Positions 34,636 through 43,097 of a stretch of 64,000 bases of DNA are shown piece by piece. Below the pieces are notes generated by a model. The model did no database searches, was not told the origin of the DNA, and saw only the letters and a program-made list of their open reading frames with translations. The DNA comes from an uncultured Clostridia bacterium (lineage in GTDB: Bacteria > Bacillota > Clostridia > Oscillospirales > Ruminococcaceae): contig CAMNNQ010000176.1 in the NCBI GenBank assembly GCA_946545645.1, forward strand, positions 1-64,000, given 5' to 3'. Positions within the stretch are counted from its first letter, which is position 1, and each line of letters begins with the position of its first letter. The position numbers and the translations under genes are program-made.

Positions 34636-35322
34636 GTGAAAGTAAGCAGGAGCTGGAAATATGAGGGCTTTGCCGCAGACGGCGAGGGCATTCTCTGTAT
34701 AAGCGATATGGATCACTGGAAAAACGACCCGGATGTCAGAGACCCGAGAGGAGTCACCTTCGAGATCGGAGAAGGTATCACCGACATCGAGGAGGGCTTT
34801 TTCGACCTGTTTCCTACCCTGACCCGCATGATCGTCCCCGGAAGCCTGAAAAAGATCCACGTTTCCGGGGCGACCCTTGAAATGTTCCGGCGAAACGGTG
34901 TCATTATAACAGGCGAATTCGACAGCTATGCTGAGGATTTTGCCAGAGAGCACGGGCTTAACTTCATCCATTCGGATATACTCCTCGGAAGAAGCGGCAG
35001 CTATTACGACCACGGCTCCAATATCATAACCCTGCGGTTCCTCTTGGACGGCAGAGCAATGATTTTCCAGGAATCTTTCTCTTCGGGCATATCCGCAGGC
35101 AACAACGGAGGCGGAGAGGAAAATATAACGCTGAAGCCGGATTTCTACAGAACGCTCTCGCAGAATGATATCGCGGATATGTGCTGGGGCTGCTGCTACA
35201 GCAAGATCAGAGACAACGCTGAGCTGGGCAGATTTCTGAAGAAAGCCAAAGCCAAGGGCGGCTACTCTTTCTGGTTCGGAAGAACTCAAAAAAGCAGCGG
35301 CAAAGCGCCCGGGGAGAAGTAA
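34636..35322 (+). CDS. Unknown protein in the UvrX/YolD cluster
   Basis: About 228 residues, not recognised. GTG at 34636 is chosen because GAAGGAAGG precedes it; a TTG 36 bases upstream overlaps the polymerase stop. The N-terminal half (ITDIEEGFFDLFPTLTRMIV, then GSLKKIHVSGATLEMF) resembles a leucine-rich-repeat-like cap of the BspA type. A middle beta region and a helical end with a CWGCC cluster follow. The setting between polymerase and YolD suggests a DNA-damage link. That is inference only. Confidence 0.65.
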   Translation: MKVSRSWKYEGFAADGEGILCISDMDHWKNDPDVRDPRGVTFEIGEGITDIEEGFFDLFPTLTRMIVPGSLKKIHVSGATLEMFRRNGVIITGEFDSYAEDFAREHGLNFIHSDILLGRSGSYYDHGSNIITLRFLLDGRAMIFQESFSSGISAGNNGGGEENITLKPDFYRTLSQNDIADMCWGCCYSKIRDNAELGRFLKKAKAKGGYSFWFGRTQKSSGKAPGEK

Positions 35323-35327
35323 AGACT

Positions 35328-35759
35328 ATGGATGATTACAGCGATATAATTGCTCTCTCCCGCCCTCAGTATGACGACCTGCCGCCTATGCCGGTGTCTG
35401 ACAGAGCAGCGCAGTTCTCCCCTTTCGCTGCGCTGGTGGGTTACGACGATGCAGTCGATGAGACCGCAAGGCTGACAGACAGTAAATACGAGCTCACCGA
35501 AGACGAAGAGAACGAGCTCAATGCCGAGCTTGGCCGTCTCCTTGAAATGCTCGGAGAGTGCCCCGAGGTCAGAGCCGCCTATTTCATCCCCGACGATAAA
35601 AAAGCCGGCGGAAGATACGCTGACAAGACCGGAAATGTCCGAACATTTGACAGCTACACCAAAGAGCTGGTATTTACCGACGGTGTCAGGATAGCTGTCT
35701 CTGAGATCTGCAAGCTCACAATAACAGGCTGCCCCGATGAGCCCCGGGAGGAGGAATGA
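35328..35759 (+). CDS. YolD-like protein
   Basis: A 143-residue protein of the YolD-like family, which accompanies UvrX polymerases. The N-terminal signature is MPVSDRAAQFSPFAALVGYDD at about 21-41, followed by a helical acidic stretch and a C-terminal beta part ending in ICKLTI. ATG follows GGGGAGAAGT, five bases after the previous stop. It may modulate the polymerase encoded at 33132. Confidence 0.88.
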   Translation: MDDYSDIIALSRPQYDDLPPMPVSDRAAQFSPFAALVGYDDAVDETARLTDSKYELTEDEENELNAELGRLLEMLGECPEVRAAYFIPDDKKAGGRYADKTGNVRTFDSYTKELVFTDGVRIAVSEICKLTITGCPDEPREEE

Positions 35760-35763
35760 CAGT

Positions 35764-36471
35764 ATGCCGGAACAGGCAAAGCGAGGCTTCATGCCCTCAG
35801 ACAAGCAGGATTTCAGCGAACAGGCGCTGCCCGCACTCAGAAAAGCCGCTGCTGAGATCTGCTACCTCATCAGCAGAGGCTACCCCGTTCTGAGCGCTGT
35901 ACGGTTTGTCGGAGACCACTATCAGTTCTCCGAGCGGCAGCGGCTCGCACTGGCAAGAGCAGTCTCTCCCCAGGAGAGCATCCGCTCCCGGAAAAGCCGA
36001 CAGGTCACAGATATATCAGGCGAAAAGATCTACATCGACGGCTTCAATATCATCATAAGCCTGGAGATCGCTTTCTCCGGCTCGATGCTCTTTTCCTGTA
36101 TGGACGGCACTGTCAGAGATCTGGCGGGGCTCCACGGCACATACCGTCTCATCCCACAGACAGACAAGGCAATAAAAGCCCTGCTTGCAGCCCTTGAAGA
36201 GCTGCGTGTTTCGGGAGCTGTCATATACCTTGACAGGCCTGTCTCCAATTCCGGAAGGCTCAGGGAGCGGATATGTTCCCTGGCGGAAGGCATACCTTTC
36301 GGACTTGACGTCGAGATCCGGGACTCTGTTGACACTCTGCTTAAAAGCGAGCCTCTTGTAGCATCCGGCGATGCGATAATCCTGGACCGATGCGACAGGT
36401 GGTTCGATCTCACAAGATACGTCATAAGCTCCGCTCTCGGAGGATACGATTACATTTATCTGGCGCCGTAA
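35764..36471 (+). CDS. DUF434 domain protein
   Basis: A 235-residue protein. Residues 1-65 match DUF434 (KRGFMPSDKQDFS ... GYPVLSAVRFVGDHYQ ... ERQRLALARAV). The rest fits the DUF5616 region that usually follows it (IYIDGFNIIISLE ... VIYLDRP). The conserved acidic residues in DGFN, LDRP and LDRCD suggest a PIN-like metal site, which is inference. ATG 35764 follows GAGGAATGACAGT; the YolD stop is five bases upstream. Its stop lies inside a terminator stem. Confidence 0.85.
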   Translation: MPEQAKRGFMPSDKQDFSEQALPALRKAAAEICYLISRGYPVLSAVRFVGDHYQFSERQRLALARAVSPQESIRSRKSRQVTDISGEKIYIDGFNIIISLEIAFSGSMLFSCMDGTVRDLAGLHGTYRLIPQTDKAIKALLAALEELRVSGAVIYLDRPVSNSGRLRERICSLAEGIPFGLDVEIRDSVDTLLKSEPLVASGDAIILDRCDRWFDLTRYVISSALGGYDYIYLAP

Positions 36472-36489
36472 CGCACAGCGTTACGGCGC
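36463..36489 (+). terminator. Terminator overlapping DUF434 stop
   Basis: Perfect 12-bp GCGCCGTAACGC / GCGTTACGGCGC with a 3-base loop; the TAA stop is within the left arm and TTTG follows. Confidence 0.75.
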
Positions 36490-36516
36490 TTTGTACTGAA
36501 CCGGAAAGAAAAAGAA

Positions 36517-36546
36517 AAAAGAGCGAGGCTTTGGCTTCGCTCTTTT
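36517..36546 (-). terminator. Terminator of ireB
   Basis: AAAAGAGCGA / TCGCTCTTTT stem; the minus strand runs into TTTTTTCTTTTTC. Confidence 0.85.
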
Positions 36547-36568
36547 GATATTATCTCGGAAATGTGTC

Positions 36569-36814
36569 TTAAACATCCAGATATGACCTTACAAGCTCCT
36601 GTAAGAGCTCATCGCGGTCGATATGACGCACAAGACTCCTCGCACTGTTATAGGTGGTTATGTATGTCGGATCCTCGGAAAGGATATAGCCTACGATCTG
36701 ATTGATAGGATTATATCCCTTCTCTTTCAGCGCGTCATAAATGGCGGTAAGGTTTTTCTTTATCTCTGCCTTATTATCCTTAACTACTGAAAATTCCATT
36801 GTCTGATCGTGCAT
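36569..36814 (-). CDS. ireB: IreB-family regulatory phosphoprotein (UPF0297)
   Basis: An 81-residue protein of the IreB/UPF0297 family. In enterococci it is a substrate of the IreK kinase and controls cephalosporin resistance. The signature is [20 protein letters not shown] and then [18 protein letters not shown] 36814 follows GGAAGGAG; the longer frame is unsupported. A Thr near the N terminus (HDQTMEF) could be the phosphosite. It stands alone here rather than with ruvX and alaS as in many Firmicutes. Confidence 0.93.
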   Translation of the reverse strand: MHDQTMEFSVVKDNKAEIKKNLTAIYDALKEKGYNPINQIVGYILSEDPTYITTYNSARSLVRHIDRDELLQELVRSYLDV

Positions 36815-36947
36815 ACAATCATCTCCTTCCGGGGAACTGTCCAATCCAAATCCCTTATAATATTATATACCATAACGGTTCAAATAACAATAGTTTTTCA
36901 AAAAAATAGTAGGTATGCACAAATCAGAGCTTGGTTTTTTGTTTACT

Positions 36948-39359
36948 TTACCGTCTCTCAGCGCCAAGCTCGGAGAGCGCCTTTACGACCTTCTCCATAG
37001 CCTTGTCAGCCTGCTCGTCGGTAAGAGTCCCCTCGTGGGAACGCATGGAGATCGAGTAGGAAACAGATTTCTTGCCCGCCTCGATCTGCTCTCCGGTATA
37101 AACGTCGAAGAGAGTTACCTTTTCGAGTATCCCGCCGACAGCCTTTCTGATAGCCTTCTCCAGCTTTGCTACAGGCAGAGCCGCATCGCAGGCAACAGAG
37201 ATATCTCTCGTAGTCGCGGGGAACCTTGGCAGCGGAGAATATGTCTTGTCGGGGCAGCTCTTGGCCATAAGCTCCGGGATGTTGATCTTAGCAGCATAAG
37301 CGCGTGTGCCGATGCCGTAGTTTTCCAGAACTGCCGGATGCAGCTCACCGAAAATACCGAGCTGCTCACCGTCAGCGATAATGACAGCCGATCTTCCGGG
37401 ATGGAAGGCAGACTTCTCATCGAAGATGCAGCTCTCGTCAGGGCGCTCTATCTCGTAATCCTTGACCCCGGCCTTTCTGAGTACGCCCTCGACTATACCC
37501 TTGAGGTCGAAGAAATCAAAGCTGTCCTTGGTGTCATAAACACCGATGCCCAGACGGACAGGCTCAGCAGGCAGCTCCTCTCCGTCAACGGGAAGATACT
37601 CGTTGCCCATCTCGAATACATAAGCCTCGGGGTTGCGGTAGCTGTAGTTCCTTGCCAGCACCTCGCAGACAGATGGCAGAACAGTAGTACGCATAACGCT
37701 GGTGTCCTCGCCGAGAGGATTTGTTATCGTAACAGTCCTGCGGAGCGTGGAATCAGCCGGGAGAGCGATCTTGTCGAAATACTTGGGCGAGATGAAGGAG
37801 AAGGTGGCGATCTCGTTTACGCCCATAGCGATGACAGCCTCTCTGATGCTGCGCTCGAACTTCTGCTTTTCAGTCAGCTTGGCATTGGCGACACCGCGGA
37901 TAATAGTGTCGGGGAGCTTATTGTAATCGTAGAGCCTTGCAACTTCCTCTGCGATGTCTGCCTTGACCTCCAGATCGATCCTGTACCAGGGGGAGATCGC
38001 CATACCGTTCTCTACCCTGATGCCAAGCCTGTTCAGGTAGTCGATCATCTGAGCCTCGGGAATGTCTGAGCCGAGGAAACGGTTGATCCAATCGGGGTCG
38101 AACTTCACCTTTCTGGGCTCCTCAGACTGATAGTTGCAGTCGATATAGTTCTTGATAACTTCTCCTGCGCCCAGCTCTTCAACAAGCTGGCAGGCACGCA
38201 TGAGCGCCTCATAGCACTCGTGCGGGTCAAGGCCCTTTTCGTATCTTGCAGAGGCGTCTGTTCTCATCCCCAGCTTCTTGGCGGTAGTCCTTACCGAAGC
38301 ACCGTCAAAGCAGGCGGATTCAAATACGACGGTAGCAGTGTCATCCATGATACCGCTGTACTCGCCGCCCATTACGCCCGCTACAGCAACAGGTTTCTTT
38401 GCATCTGCGATGACCAGCATCTCCTCTGAGAGCTCTCTCTCTACACCGTCAAGAGTCGTGATCTTTTCGCCGGGTCTCGCGTTTCTTACATTGATCTCTC
38501 CTCCCTCGACATAGCGGAGGTCGAAGGCGTGCATCGGTCTGCCGTATTCCAGCATAACGAAGTTGGTTATATCAACGAAGTTGTTGATCGGACGTACTCC
38601 GCAGGCTCTGAGCCTTTCTCTCATCCAGCGGGGAGAGGGGCCGATCCTGACATTCTTGACGATAGCTCCGATATATCTCTTGCAGAGGTCCGTGTTATGG
38701 ACAGCGACCTTCAGATAGTCGTTGACATCGCCCTCGACACCCTTGTATTCGGGTTTCTTTACATTCAGCGGGATATTGTAGGTCGCGGCAGTCTCTCTGG
38801 CAAGACCGATGACAGCCAGACAGTCGGGGCGGTTGGAGGTTATCTCGAACTCGACCGTAGTATCGTTGAAGCCGATAGCCTCGCGGATATCCTTGCCAAG
38901 GGTCTTGTCGCAGTCGTCTCCGAGGATGAAGATACCGTCCTCGATAGCGTAGGGGAAATCGTGGACAGTAAGACCCAGCTCCGCCAGCGAGCAGAGCATA
39001 CCGTTGGACTCGACACCTCTCAGCTTGCCCTTGGTGATCTTGACCTCCTTGCCCTCGTGAAGGACTGTGGACTTGTGCTTTGCCACGGGGACATAATCGC
39101 CCTGCTTTACATTCTGTGCGCCGGTGACGATCTGGATATTCTCCGCCTCACCGACATTTATCTGTGTTATCCACATATGGTCGGAATCCGGGTGGCGCTC
39201 TATAGCTTCTACCCTGCCGACAACCACATTGGAGAGATAAGCACCCTCCTCGCTGTAACATTCTACCTTAGAGCCCGAGATAGTAATATCCGAGCAGAAC
39301 TGCTTTACATCGGCTTTCAGGTCAACATAGTCCCTGAGCCATCTCATTGAAAGATCCAT
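36948..39359 (-). CDS. pheT: Phenylalanyl-tRNA synthetase beta subunit
   Basis: An 803-residue beta chain of the tetrameric enzyme that charges tRNA-Phe. It has an N-terminal OB-fold tRNA-binding domain (about 40-150), B3/B4 editing domain, B5 domain, a catalytic-like core, and a C-terminal ferredoxin-like anticodon-binding domain (FPATTRDISVACD ... SYSISMRSHEGTLTDEQ). Length is normal. It follows an unknown gene that separates it from pheS, with a 49-base gap. It is probably under the Phe T-box at 41932-42185. Confidence 0.96.
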   Translation of the reverse strand: MDLSMRWLRDYVDLKADVKQFCSDITISGSKVECYSEEGAYLSNVVVGRVEAIERHPDSDHMWITQINVGEAENIQIVTGAQNVKQGDYVPVAKHKSTVLHEGKEVKITKGKLRGVESNGMLCSLAELGLTVHDFPYAIEDGIFILGDDCDKTLGKDIREAIGFNDTTVEFEITSNRPDCLAVIGLARETAATYNIPLNVKKPEYKGVEGDVNDYLKVAVHNTDLCKRYIGAIVKNVRIGPSPRWMRERLRACGVRPINNFVDITNFVMLEYGRPMHAFDLRYVEGGEINVRNARPGEKITTLDGVERELSEEMLVIADAKKPVAVAGVMGGEYSGIMDDTATVVFESACFDGASVRTTAKKLGMRTDASARYEKGLDPHECYEALMRACQLVEELGAGEVIKNYIDCNYQSEEPRKVKFDPDWINRFLGSDIPEAQMIDYLNRLGIRVENGMAISPWYRIDLEVKADIAEEVARLYDYNKLPDTIIRGVANAKLTEKQKFERSIREAVIAMGVNEIATFSFISPKYFDKIALPADSTLRRTVTITNPLGEDTSVMRTTVLPSVCEVLARNYSYRNPEAYVFEMGNEYLPVDGEELPAEPVRLGIGVYDTKDSFDFFDLKGIVEGVLRKAGVKDYEIERPDESCIFDEKSAFHPGRSAVIIADGEQLGIFGELHPAVLENYGIGTRAYAAKINIPELMAKSCPDKTYSPLPRFPATTRDISVACDAALPVAKLEKAIRKAVGGILEKVTLFDVYTGEQIEAGKKSVSYSISMRSHEGTLTDEQADKAMEKVVKALSELGAERR

Positions 39360-39408
39360 ATTATCAAATCCTCATTTCTTTTATTATCAGATCAGCTATA
39401 CCGTATTT

Positions 39409-40086
39409 TCAGCGTATATATCCCCGCAGACGTTCGATGAACAGCTTTCCCTTTATCATTCCGAGGAATGCTTTTTCATCAAATCCGTATTCAAATCCAA
39501 GCGTTACGCCCTTATATTCGAGTATCATATAAGCACGGAAGCCCTGGATGAGCACCGCTTTGTAATCCATCTCCGCCGGAATGTCTTTTGATGCGATACA
39601 TCTGCCCATTTCTGCTGTAAAGGGTATATCGGGGTATCGGGGCTCAAAGCTCAGCATACCGCTGCCGTCCGTGCGGACACTGAATACGGGGACGGTCCTG
39701 GCTACCCCTCCTGCCGTAAAGCTGACCTCACCGGTCCTGACACACAGCAGGGTATTGCCGTTCACTTCATAATCGACTATTTCCTTTCCCACAGCGGAAG
39801 CGAAATTCATTATCCTTTGCAGATCGGCCAGACTGTCTTTGCTCGTTTCAAATTCTGCGATACATACAGTCCCGTTCTCCGTAACGATCTCCTGCCCGTA
39901 ATAGTCATTGGTGCAATTCAGACCGTACTGCGGGAGAAGCGCATCCAGAATGAACTCGTTCATATCGTCGGCAGTAAGACATATGCAGTAATTGCCCGCC
40001 CGGCTGTTCCTGTGAACGCCGAATGCTACCGGCTCATAACCGGGGCTGCTGTATTTGGGAAGTATCACGCTCTTGATATTTTTCAT
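39409..40086 (-). CDS. Unknown protein between pheS and pheT
   Basis: A 225-residue protein not recognised. It looks like a mixed alpha/beta soluble protein with no signal or membrane segment. A possible internal strand-rich part is LLCVRTGEVSFTAGGV, and the end is FEYGFDEKAFLGMIKGKLF. It lies 15 bases after pheS and 49 before pheT on the same strand, so it is cotranscribed with both. An unrelated gene inside pheST is unusual. Whether it has a role in translation is not known. Confidence 0.75.
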   Translation of the reverse strand: MKNIKSVILPKYSSPGYEPVAFGVHRNSRAGNYCICLTADDMNEFILDALLPQYGLNCTNDYYGQEIVTENGTVCIAEFETSKDSLADLQRIMNFASAVGKEIVDYEVNGNTLLCVRTGEVSFTAGGVARTVPVFSVRTDGSGMLSFEPRYPDIPFTAEMGRCIASKDIPAEMDYKAVLIQGFRAYMILEYKGVTLGFEYGFDEKAFLGMIKGKLFIERLRGYIR

Positions 40087-40101
40087 AAGATAACTCCCGG
40101 A

Positions 40102-41121
40102 TCAGAACTGCTCCAAGAACCTCATATCGTTCTCATAGAGGAGGCGCATATCGTTGATGCTGTATCTGCCCATAGTTATACGCTCCAGACCGATGCCGAA
40201 GGCGAAGCCGGAATATACCTCCGGGTCTATGCCGCACTCTTCAAGCACCTTGGGGTGTACCATTCCTGCGCCGAGGAGCTCAACATAGCCCTCCTGCTTG
40301 CACATGGAGCAGCCCTTTCCGTGGCAGTTGAAGCACATAAGATCGACCTCGGCCGAGGGCTCGGTGTAGGGGAAATGATGCGGGCGGAGCCTTATCTTGG
40401 TATCCTCGCCGTAGAGCCTCTTCATCAGCAGCTCAAGAGTTCCCTTGAGGTCCGCCATTGTAACGCCCTTGTCGATTACCAGCCCCTCGATCTGGTGGAA
40501 CAGCGGCGAGTGAGTAGCATCGACAGCGTCGGAGCGATATACTCTTCCGGGAGAGATTATCCTGATAGGCGGCTTCATCTTCTCCATAGTCCTGATCTGG
40601 ACTGAGGATGTCTGTGTTCTCAGCAGGACATTGTCGTTTATATAGAATGTATCCTGAGTATCTCTTGCAGGGTGGTGCTTGGGCATATTCAGCGCCTCGA
40701 AGCAGTAGTAGTCGCTCTCGACCTCAGGACCCTCAACTATATCGAAGCCCATTCCGAGGAACACCTCCTCGACCTCTGCGAGGACTGCGTTCAGCGGATG
40801 CGGTCTGCCTGCTCTCGGAGCCTTTCCGGGAAGTGTAACGTCCAGAGTCTCGGCTGCCAGCTTCTTCTCAGCCAGCGCAGCCTTCATCTGCTTCTGCTTC
40901 TCCTGGATAGCTGCCTCAATGTCGGCGCGTACTGTGTTTGCCAACTGCCCGATGACAGGTCTTTCCTCGGCGGAGAGGCCGCCCATCTGCTTCAGGATGG
41001 CTGTTACCTCGCCCTTTTTGCCCAGGAATCTTACCCTGATCTCTTCCAGCAGCTTGATGTCAGAGACTTTTTCAAGCTCCGCCTTGGCACGCTCTTCAAT
41101 GCTTTTGAGCTGTTCCTTCAT
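40102..41121 (-). CDS. pheS: Phenylalanyl-tRNA synthetase alpha subunit
   Basis: A 339-residue alpha chain, normal length. An N-terminal coiled coil is followed by the class II catalytic core: motif 2 region PGRVYRSDAVDATHSPLFHQIEG (split: PGRVYRSD, then HSPLFHQIEG) and motif 3 GIGLERITM. A CXXC-like zinc cluster, CFNCHGKGCSMC, is present, as in a subset of bacterial PheS proteins. ATG follows AGGAGGAATAA. It lies 32 bases after the methyltransferase gene and is read from the Phe T-box leader. Confidence 0.96.
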   Translation of the reverse strand: MKEQLKSIEERAKAELEKVSDIKLLEEIRVRFLGKKGEVTAILKQMGGLSAEERPVIGQLANTVRADIEAAIQEKQKQMKAALAEKKLAAETLDVTLPGKAPRAGRPHPLNAVLAEVEEVFLGMGFDIVEGPEVESDYYCFEALNMPKHHPARDTQDTFYINDNVLLRTQTSSVQIRTMEKMKPPIRIISPGRVYRSDAVDATHSPLFHQIEGLVIDKGVTMADLKGTLELLMKRLYGEDTKIRLRPHHFPYTEPSAEVDLMCFNCHGKGCSMCKQEGYVELLGAGMVHPKVLEECGIDPEVYSGFAFGIGLERITMGRYSINDMRLLYENDMRFLEQF

Positions 41122-41153
41122 GTTTATTCCTCCTAAAAAAATAGATTACTGTT

Positions 41154-41912
41154 TTAAGGTCTCCTGACCGTTTTAAGTATATATGTATCTTTAAAGACGA
41201 CCCTGTTCCCGTGAGCCAGGACAGCCTTGCGTATCCCCTCAAAGAACGGTGTCCTGTACGGTTCTTCAAGCATAATGTGGTCGCTGTGAGTCCCGATGTA
41301 TTTCAGATAATCATCTGCGCTGTATTCACGCTCTCCGTGAAAACATACCGTTTCAAGCTCGGTGAAGCCGTAGTCAAGAGCATTGTCATATATAAACGCC
41401 CGGTCATACGTATATTCTTCCTTCCTTATGAAATACTCATCATAGACCTTCTGTATATCAGCGAAAAGCTCCGGGTCTGGAGTCTTATAATCTCCGTTCA
41501 GGAACATCATCGCAAGCATACCGCCGCTTTTCAGGAGATCAAAGGTCTTGCCGAAGGCGATCTCCTCGGGTATCCACTGTATGGCCGCCGCAGAGTAGAT
41601 AAAGTCAAACTTCTCCGCACCGAAGTCATGAGTGATGAAGTCGTCGTTTATCAGCTTGTAATTCTCCCGGGAGCCATACTTTTTCCTGAGCATTTCCGAA
41701 AAATTCTTCCCGAGCTCTATGGCGGTGTAATCACAGCCGGTATCGAGTATCGGGTCGGTCGCCTGACCGGTACCGGGGCCCAGCTCAAGGGCTTTAGTCC
41801 CCCTGCCTATCTCTGCCTTAGCGATCAGATGCTCATAAAGCTCCGGGCAGTAGCGGACTCTGTACTTATCGAACTGCTCCGGGATCGTGTCAAAACAAAA
41901 CCTGAACTCCAT
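41154..41912 (-). CDS. Class I SAM-dependent methyltransferase
   Basis: A 252-residue Rossmann-fold methyltransferase. Motif I is ALELGPGTGQATDPIL; the post-I acidic residue is in YTAIELGKNF; motif IV is in FDFIYSAAAIQWIPEE. It resembles trans-aconitate/ubiquinone-type small-molecule methylases (Methyltransf_11 or _25). ATG 41912 follows AGGAGG by five bases. It is the first gene behind the Phe T-box, upstream of pheS. The link to phenylalanine supply is odd for such an enzyme. Confidence 0.88.
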   Translation of the reverse strand: MEFRFCFDTIPEQFDKYRVRYCPELYEHLIAKAEIGRGTKALELGPGTGQATDPILDTGCDYTAIELGKNFSEMLRKKYGSRENYKLINDDFITHDFGAEKFDFIYSAAAIQWIPEEIAFGKTFDLLKSGGMLAMMFLNGDYKTPDPELFADIQKVYDEYFIRKEEYTYDRAFIYDNALDYGFTELETVCFHGEREYSADDYLKYIGTHSDHIMLEEPYRTPFFEGIRKAVLAHGNRVVFKDTYILKTVRRP

Positions 41913-41931
41913 GACTGCCTCCTGCCAAAAC

Positions 41932-42185
41932 AAAAAAGCCCTGCCCCAATACGGGACAAGACCGATGCTTGCTTATAAACCACCCATATCGCAAGGAAGC
42001 CGACACTTCCGCCCCCTTAACGCAGGTATACGTCAGCGCCTACTATGTTTCAACACTGCCGCTCGCGGATGAAATTCGGTCTGCATACTGCCGTAAACGG
42101 GCTTTCAGCCGACGACCCGTTCTCTCTTTGAAGGCACTCTGCCGCAGACTTACTGTGTCCGGTCAAAGCGTTTGATAAATTTACA
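41932..42185 (-). promoter_or_regulatory. T-box leader, probably tRNA-Phe sensing
   Basis: A T-box-type transcription attenuator read on the minus strand. Stem I shows AGTA then, across the helix, GAATTTCA with specifier codon TTC (bases 42073-42071), and the distal elements AGAGAGAA and GGCTGAAAG. A diverged T-box sequence GGGTGGTTTATAAGC (41985-41971) replaces the usual GGTACCGCG form. The terminator is TTGTCCC-loop-GGGGCA then TTTTTT (41962-41932). Uncharged tRNA-Phe would permit readthrough into the methyltransferase, pheS and pheT. The specifier fits the genes. Confidence 0.82.
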
Positions 42186-42191
42186 AGTAAC

Positions 42192-42220
42192 AGTATATCA
42201 CTATTATCCGACATTTGCAA
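42192..42220 (-). promoter_or_regulatory. Promoter of the T-box operon
   Basis: Minus-strand TTGCAA, 17 bases, TATACT; the start would fall near 42185, just before stem I. Confidence 0.8.
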
Positions 42221-42270
42221 GAGGGCGTAACAAAAAATTTACAACTGCTCCTGCCGGAGCCAAAACAGCT

Positions 42271-42381
42271 TTATATTACGCTGTCTTTAAACTCAGCAGT
42301 ACATACCGTCAGCTCAGACAGCAATTCTTCTTTCTTGTCATCGGCTGGATCAATAAACAGATGATCCGGCCCCTCGATCAT
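42271..42381 (-). CDS. Possible 36-residue small protein
   Basis: A frame of 36 codons beginning six bases after the stop of the gene at 42388, reading MIEGPDHLFIDPADDKKEEL and ending EFKDSVI. Composition is protein-like and the position fits the end of the operon. The ribosome binding site is weak (AATCAGG), so this is a tentative call. Confidence 0.35.
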   Translation of the reverse strand: MIEGPDHLFIDPADDKKEELLSELTVCTAEFKDSVI

Positions 42382-42387
42382 CCTGAT

Positions 42388-43002
42388 TCACAGCCCGTGT
42401 TTATGCAGCGGATCCCACAGATCATCCTCGGTCTCTTCGTCCTCGATGACATTGTAGTTTTTCTTCGGATATTTTATCTTTGCGTGAAGCTCGTTTATCA
42501 GATAGAGCTTTGCTTTTGTGTCCTGAAAGCTGAGGGTCAGCTTATGCTCCGAAAGCTCCGCGAGCTGACGTTTTCCGGCGCCCTCAGTTTTCGGAGAAGC
42601 CGTCTCCTTAAAGCAGAAGGTCATATCCCCCCGGGGCGTCTGCTCGGAGCGCAGTATATCGTCATAAGAAAACTCCGCAGAAAAATATTTTCCTTTGAAG
42701 ATGCTCCCCTGCTTATGCTCTATATGATCGTCATAGATACGGGTATAACATTCTGTATCCCGGCTCAGAGCCGAATATCTGTAAAGCAGACCTGAGACAG
42801 CTATGTTCCCCGCTCCGATGAGTATCAGCAGTATCTTTATGACGGCCACAGGGACAAACAGCGCCAGAACGCAGACAGCTACCCCGATAATCGTTCCTCG
42901 CAGCAGTGTTTTCTGCATCTTCTTGTGTTCGGCAAGATCGTTTGCCGCCTTCTGCTGCCTCTGCGAGCGGGACAGCTTCGGGGGGTATTCGTACAGAAGC
43001 AT
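42388..43002 (-). CDS. Membrane protein with YcxB-like domain
   Basis: About 204 residues. Two adjacent hydrophobic helices (about 35-80) are followed by a strand-rich domain (YDDHIEHKQG ... FSAEFSYDDILRSEQT) that resembles the YcxB/PH-like domain often found after two TM helices. The end is acidic. ATG 43002 follows AAAGGAG by five bases. It lies after the HAD phosphatase gene in the tgt-containing operon. Function unknown. Confidence 0.65.
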   Translation of the reverse strand: MLLYEYPPKLSRSQRQQKAANDLAEHKKMQKTLLRGTIIGVAVCVLALFVPVAVIKILLILIGAGNIAVSGLLYRYSALSRDTECYTRIYDDHIEHKQGSIFKGKYFSAEFSYDDILRSEQTPRGDMTFCFKETASPKTEGAGKRQLAELSEHKLTLSFQDTKAKLYLINELHAKIKYPKKNYNVIEDEETEDDLWDPLHKHGL

Positions 43003-43097
43003 CTTATCTCCTTTCATGCTCCGCTATGAGCTGCCGCTTTACAGCCTTACAGATCAGGCAGGCTGGCTGCGGCGAGGCGTTTCTTATCTTCAGGGTC

